In this document: positions 14,326 through 17,311 of the stretch, in pieces | Numbering within the stretch: position 1 is the first letter of the stretch | Layout of the letters: each line of letters begins with the position of its first letter | Source of the DNA: Paracoccaceae bacterium | GTDB lineage: Bacteria; Pseudomonadota; Alphaproteobacteria; Rhodobacterales; Rhodobacteraceae | Assembly (NCBI GenBank): GCA_003512825.1 | Contig: DOOI01000116.1 | Location: 775 to 18,085, forward strand | Direction of reading: 5' to 3' | DNA: 17,311 bases | The notes under the pieces: generated by a model | The model's input: only the letters and a program-made list of their open reading frames with translations | Database searches by the model: none | What the model was told of the DNA's origin: nothing | Program-made: the position numbers and the translations under genes

Positions 14326-14886
14326 TTAGAGAGGATAGCCCCCGGCCCTCGGTACGTAATCCACAAGCGTGACATCGTCGGGGGTACTGGGACTGACCGG
14401 CTCGGCATAGCAGCGACAATTGTGCGCCTGCCCCGGATGGCCGCCTGCGGGCGGCTCGTCCCAGCGAAACACCTGATCATCGTGTTCGGCGTGGCTGCCG
14501 CGCACTTTCGCATCGTCTTGGGAGCGCCAGATGTATCGCTCTATGCCGAGGTCCTGCTGCCGAAGCTGATTGATCAGGCCTGCGAAGGCCCGCAGCAGGC
14601 GTTCTTCCATTGCGGTTCGCAGGGGGCGAAGGCGCTGCGGATGGGTCTCGTATTCCTCGAAGATGGCCGTCAACCGCGCATCCCACTGGCGCAGCGCCTC
14701 CTCCTTCGCATCCGACACGTCGCGAAGGTCGTCTTCAGACACCCGTGGCACGGTGTCCGGGGGCGTCAGCGCATTCAACAGCATCCGGGTGTTGTCGGCG
14801 ATCACGCGGTCGAGTTGGTCGGTGAAATCGGCCCGCAGGTCCGCATAGCCGGGAAAAGTGACTTGATCGAAATGCCCGCGCGGTAG
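14326..14886 (-). pseudogene. Phage Mu gpF-like (SPP1 gp7-type) minor head protein, truncated carrier of the toxin
   Basis: The frame encodes a minor head/head morphogenesis protein. FAGLINQLRQQDLGIERYIW is followed by RSQDDAKVRGSHAEHDDQVF, PPAGGHPGQ and NCRCYAEP, the MuF signature with conserved Asp, Arg, His and the Cys-Arg-Cys end. Family-like sequence begins near 14886 (LPRGHFDQVTFPGYADLRADF), but no ATG precedes it before an in-frame TAA at 15021-15019. The first usable start is GTG 14805, inside the domain. MuF proteins are normally longer at the N-terminus, so the 5' end has been lost. The TAA at 14328 cuts it from the in-frame toxin domain. In temperate phages such proteins are capsid components and can carry toxin domains. 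No other head, portal or tail gene is visible nearby. Confidence 0.75.
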
Positions 14887-15346
14887 CCGTATACGGCTCC
14901 GTTCTGGCTTGCGACCACGTACTGCCCGCTGCCACCGTGGCGAAGAAATTCCCGTAGATTGTGCTGCATGGAACCTTCCGCCGACCCGCGCGATGGTTTG
15001 TATTGCAGGAGCGTTAATTTACACTCAACCGACGGTGCGTTGCTCGGATCAAGGGTCATGCTCGCGGACGGCAGCATTCGAAAGATCACCAAAGTGAGAG
15101 GCGTGCCGGTTTCCCGGTGAAGGCATGAGGTTTGGGAGAGTGGCTTCCGGCACAGGTGGGTGGCAGCCGTTTTTTTCATCCGGCCTGATAGCGGGCGGTA
15201 TCTGTCGGCCGACGATCTCTGGCCTGATGTGACGCCTCGATCCGAACGCAGCCCCATGGAGCTTCCCGGAATCACCCCTGCAAACGCCCACCTCAAACAC
15301 ACTGGTCACGCACAGCAGACACATGAAAAATATGCGAAATAAATTA
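14887..15346. other. Region between the MuF relic and tRNA-Arg without a recognisable gene
   Basis: About 460 bases. A minus-strand frame (open 15302 to 14802) covers much of it but shows no family I recognise and ends out of frame inside the MuF relic; its part near 14970-14890 (FLRHGGSGQYVVASQNGAVYG) looks somewhat protein-like. No integrase, transposase or attachment repeat was found. It probably represents scrambled phage or element DNA beside the tRNA. Confidence 0.5.
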
Positions 15347-15423
15347 TGGTGCACCCGACAGGATTCGAACCTGTGACCCCTGCCTTCGGAGGGCAGTACT
15401 CTATCCAGCTGAGCTACGGGTGC
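15347..15423 (-). tRNA. tRNA-Arg (anticodon CCG)
   Basis: A complete cloverleaf is visible: acceptor GCACCCG pairs with CGGGTGC, the D arm is GCTCAGCTGGATAGAGT, the anticodon stem CTGCC/GGCAG holds loop CTCCGAA with anticodon CCG, and the T arm contains GGTTCGAATCC. CCA is encoded at the 3' end (15349-15347). It decodes CGG. It lies downstream of sufS on the same strand. Its 3' end faces the phage relic, and tRNA 3' ends are common phage integration sites. Confidence 0.96.
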
Positions 15424-15427
15424 TTCG

Positions 15428-15465
15428 GCGTTGCGTATACAGGGGCCTTTCCGCCCCCGCAACGC
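15428..15465 (-). terminator. Long hairpin between sufS and tRNA-Arg
   Basis: On the minus strand an 8-bp outer stem (GCGTTGCG with CGCAACGC) encloses a 5-bp GC stem (GGGGC with GCCCC) and a 6-base loop, with six unpaired bases on one side. It begins six bases after the sufS stop and ends four bases before the tRNA. There is no T tract, so it may be a factor-dependent terminator or an RNA-processing site. Confidence 0.45.
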
Positions 15466-15471
15466 GAAATG

Positions 15472-16692
15472 TCAGCTAAAAAGATCATGCGCCAGTTCGA
15501 GCGCGTCTACCAACACATCCACTTCGGCTTGCGTGTTATACATCGCAAAAGAGGCGCGGCAGGTGGCCCCAAGACCAAGATGCTCCATCAATGGCATGGC
15601 GCAATGGGTTCCGGCACGCACGGCCACGCCCTTTTTGTCCAAAATGGTGGAAATGTCATGAGCATGGGCCGCACCTTGCATGGTGAAGCTGAAAATCGCC
15701 GCCTTGCCCGGCGCGTGGCCTTGCACGGAAAGCCAATTCAACCCGGTCAGTCGCTCGGCCGCATAAGTGGCAAGTTGCGCTTCATGCGCGGCGATCTGCG
15801 TCATGCCAATGTCCATCAGATAGTCCAGCGCGACACCAAGACCGATTGTTTGCACAATTCCGGGCGTGCCTGCCTCAAACTTCATGGGTGGATCATTCCA
15901 TGTCACGCTGTCACGCGTCACGTCGCGGATCATATCACCGCCACCAAGGAAGGGACGCATTTCATCCATGCGCTCGCGGCGGATATAAATCGCCCCCGAG
16001 CCAGAGGGGCCGTATAGTTTATGCCCCGTCACCGCATAGAAATCACAGCCCATGTCAGCCACATTGACCGGAGCATGCACAGCCCCCTGACTTCCATCGA
16101 CGAGCACGGGCACACCTTTGGCGCGCGCGGCGTGGCAGATCGTTTTGACATCAACCATCGAGCCCAAAACGTTGGAACATTGGGTCACCGCCACCAATTT
16201 GGTGCGCGGTCCAATTGCATCGATCACCTTTTGTGGGTCGAGACTGCCATCGCTCTCACAATCCACCCATTTCAGCACCACACCTTGGCGTTCGCGCAAA
16301 AAATGCCACGGCACGATGTTGGCATGATGTTCGAGAATTGACAGCACGATCTCGTCTCCGGCCTGAAGGCGCGGCGCGGCCCAACCATATGAAACAAGGT
16401 TGATGCCTTCGGTGGTGCCGGAGGTAAAAACAATCTCTTCCTCATCGGGAGCGCCGAGGAACCGCGCGACGATGCCACGCACGCTCTCGTATTTTTCTGT
16501 AGCCAGATTGGAGAGGAAATGGAGCCCACGATGCACATTGGCATATTCTTCGGCATAGGCGCGCGTCACCGCATCAATCACGACCTGCGGCTTTTGCGCG
16601 CTTGCACCATTATCCAGATAAACCAGCGGCTTACCATTCACTTGGCGCGACAAGATCGGGAAATCAGCCCGGATTTTTTCAACATCGAACAT
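15472..16692 (-). CDS. sufS: Cysteine desulfurase SufS
   Basis: This 406-residue PLP enzyme takes sulfur from cysteine for Fe-S cluster assembly by the SUF system, releasing alanine. K225 in [11 protein letters not shown] is the PLP lysine, and C364 in [11 protein letters not shown] is the persulfide-forming cysteine; both fall almost exactly where they do in E. coli SufS. The start [14 protein letters not shown] (ATG 16692) is preferred over an upstream in-frame codon because it matches the family N-terminus and has AAGG eight bases before it. The gene follows the YIP1-family gene by 13 bases, so they share an operon. Group II (SufS-like) identity is supported by the RAGTHCAMP context. It normally works with SufE or SufU, which are not in the window. 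Confidence 0.96.
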   Translation of the reverse strand: MFDVEKIRADFPILSRQVNGKPLVYLDNGASAQKPQVVIDAVTRAYAEEYANVHRGLHFLSNLATEKYESVRGIVARFLGAPDEEEIVFTSGTTEGINLVSYGWAAPRLQAGDEIVLSILEHHANIVPWHFLRERQGVVLKWVDCESDGSLDPQKVIDAIGPRTKLVAVTQCSNVLGSMVDVKTICHAARAKGVPVLVDGSQGAVHAPVNVADMGCDFYAVTGHKLYGPSGSGAIYIRRERMDEMRPFLGGGDMIRDVTRDSVTWNDPPMKFEAGTPGIVQTIGLGVALDYLMDIGMTQIAAHEAQLATYAAERLTGLNWLSVQGHAPGKAAIFSFTMQGAAHAHDISTILDKKGVAVRAGTHCAMPLMEHLGLGATCRASFAMYNTQAEVDVLVDALELAHDLFS

Positions 16693-16705
16693 CGGGTTCG
16701 CCTTT

Positions 16706-17284
16706 TTAAATCGGTTGTGGCGGCGCAATGCCGAGCAGCGTGAGAGCCATTACCAAAAGCACCAACAAACCCATTCCCGCCAAGAGTGCGGCCAGAAAAC
16801 TCCGCCCTAACCCGTCAAACCCATGCCCTGCTGAGACAAAGTGCAACGTGAGCCAGATGCCAAATAGCCCGATCCCAAGAGACACAGGAAAGGCCATGAA
16901 AGGCAGGATCATCGCCAAAATCACAATCACCGCCTGTGCCAAGACACGTAGTGCTTGGAGCCAAACGAGCAAGATCAGCATCCCCGCAAATTGCCCCTCT
17001 CCCCCCAGACTGCGCCCAGCAAAAGCCAAGAGCCAGCCATAGGCCAACAGCCCACCGAACATGACTGTTGCATACAGAAAGGGTGAACTGAACAAAAGCG
17101 GTGCCCCAGTGCTCCCAAAGAGCCCAAGCGACAAGCTAAAGATGATCGTGTTGACGACAGTGACCAGACCTGCAGCCCGGATCGTATCCATCACATTCAG
17201 ATCAAGACGCAACAAGCTTTGCGCGGCGGCGCGAGGATCGCGTAGTGTGAGGGCGAAGAGATCTTGTAAAAACGCGCGGTTCAT
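16706..17284 (-). CDS. YIP1 family membrane protein in the suf operon
   Basis: This 192-residue inner-membrane protein has a short cytoplasmic N-terminus (LTLRDPRAAAQSLLRLDL) and about five hydrophobic helices, the pattern of bacterial YIP1/DUF1282-like proteins. A gene of this family commonly sits before sufS in Rhodobacteraceae suf operons, but its role in Fe-S assembly is not established. ATG 17284 is the first suitable start, giving a family-like beginning (MNRAFLQDLFALTLRDP). Upstream, only 27 bases remain in the window; the preceding gene, probably sufD by usual gene order, would end there or just overlap. Co-transcription with sufS is implied by the 13-base gap. Confidence 0.87.
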   Translation of the reverse strand: MNRAFLQDLFALTLRDPRAAAQSLLRLDLNVMDTIRAAGLVTVVNTIIFSLSLGLFGSTGAPLLFSSPFLYATVMFGGLLAYGWLLAFAGRSLGGEGQFAGMLILLVWLQALRVLAQAVIVILAMILPFMAFPVSLGIGLFGIWLTLHFVSAGHGFDGLGRSFLAALLAGMGLLVLLVMALTLLGIAPPQPI

Positions 17285-17311
17285 GGCGCTGCAGGTCAGG
17301 TCACTGTCGTC

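Noticed and set aside
12422..15346. Second copy of the tRNA-Arg 3' end as an attachment site
   Set aside because: I scanned for the T-arm/acceptor sequence left of the tRNA and saw no convincing repeat; it may lie outside the window or not exist.
15049..15462. A 137-codon minus-strand frame with [22 protein letters not shown]
   Set aside because: This is the well-known translation of a tRNA gene; the frame crosses tRNA-Arg and is not a protein gene.

Overview
The window looks like a chromosomal segment of a GC-rich alphaproteobacterium, most likely a marine Rhodobacterales (Roseobacter-type) organism. This is inferred from four things: the partial suf operon with a YIP1-family membrane protein before sufS, the TAXI-type TRAP transporter, the RTX protein ending in a Hint domain, and the general codon style. 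No species is assigned.

Positions 1-9540 hold a catabolic and uptake neighbourhood. On the minus strand a PLP enzyme of the diaminopropionate ammonia-lyase family, split by a frameshift, overlaps an M24 (creatinase/Xaa-Pro type) peptidase that runs off the left edge. A divergent Lrp/AsnC regulator lies beside them. A BKACE (DUF849) beta-keto acid cleavage enzyme on the minus strand is divergent from a short-chain dehydrogenase. The dehydrogenase is convergent, with a 4-base gap, with a YtcJ-type amidohydrolase. The amidohydrolase is divergent from an operon of a MarR regulator, a fused TRAP permease and a TAXI binding protein, which ends in a clear Rho-independent terminator. A 17-bp dyad sits on the -35 box of the amidohydrolase promoter, between it and marR. 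Together these genes look like uptake and stepwise degradation of an unidentified, probably nitrogen-containing, organic acid. The substrate cannot be read from the sequence.

Positions 9653-12415 encode a 920-residue RTX protein on the minus strand. It has an N-terminal SdrD_B-like fold, two blocks of calcium-binding repeats and a C-terminal Hint domain. The repeats include a recent 108-bp tandem duplication. About 1.2 kb upstream of it has no convincing gene but contains two dyads and a decayed coding-like stretch.

Positions 13605-14886 hold a phage relic on the minus strand. A Mu gpF-like minor head protein lacking its normal start is in frame with an RNase A-like toxin domain, but an in-frame TAA separates them. 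An intact candidate immunity gene begins one base after the toxin. This is a MuF-type polymorphic toxin module, and I consider it the most interesting item. It lies about 0.5 kb from the 3' end of a tRNA-Arg(CCG), a plausible integration site.

Positions 15347-17284 are conserved housekeeping: tRNA-Arg(CCG), sufS and the YIP1-family gene, all on the minus strand. The remainder of the suf operon presumably lies beyond the right edge.
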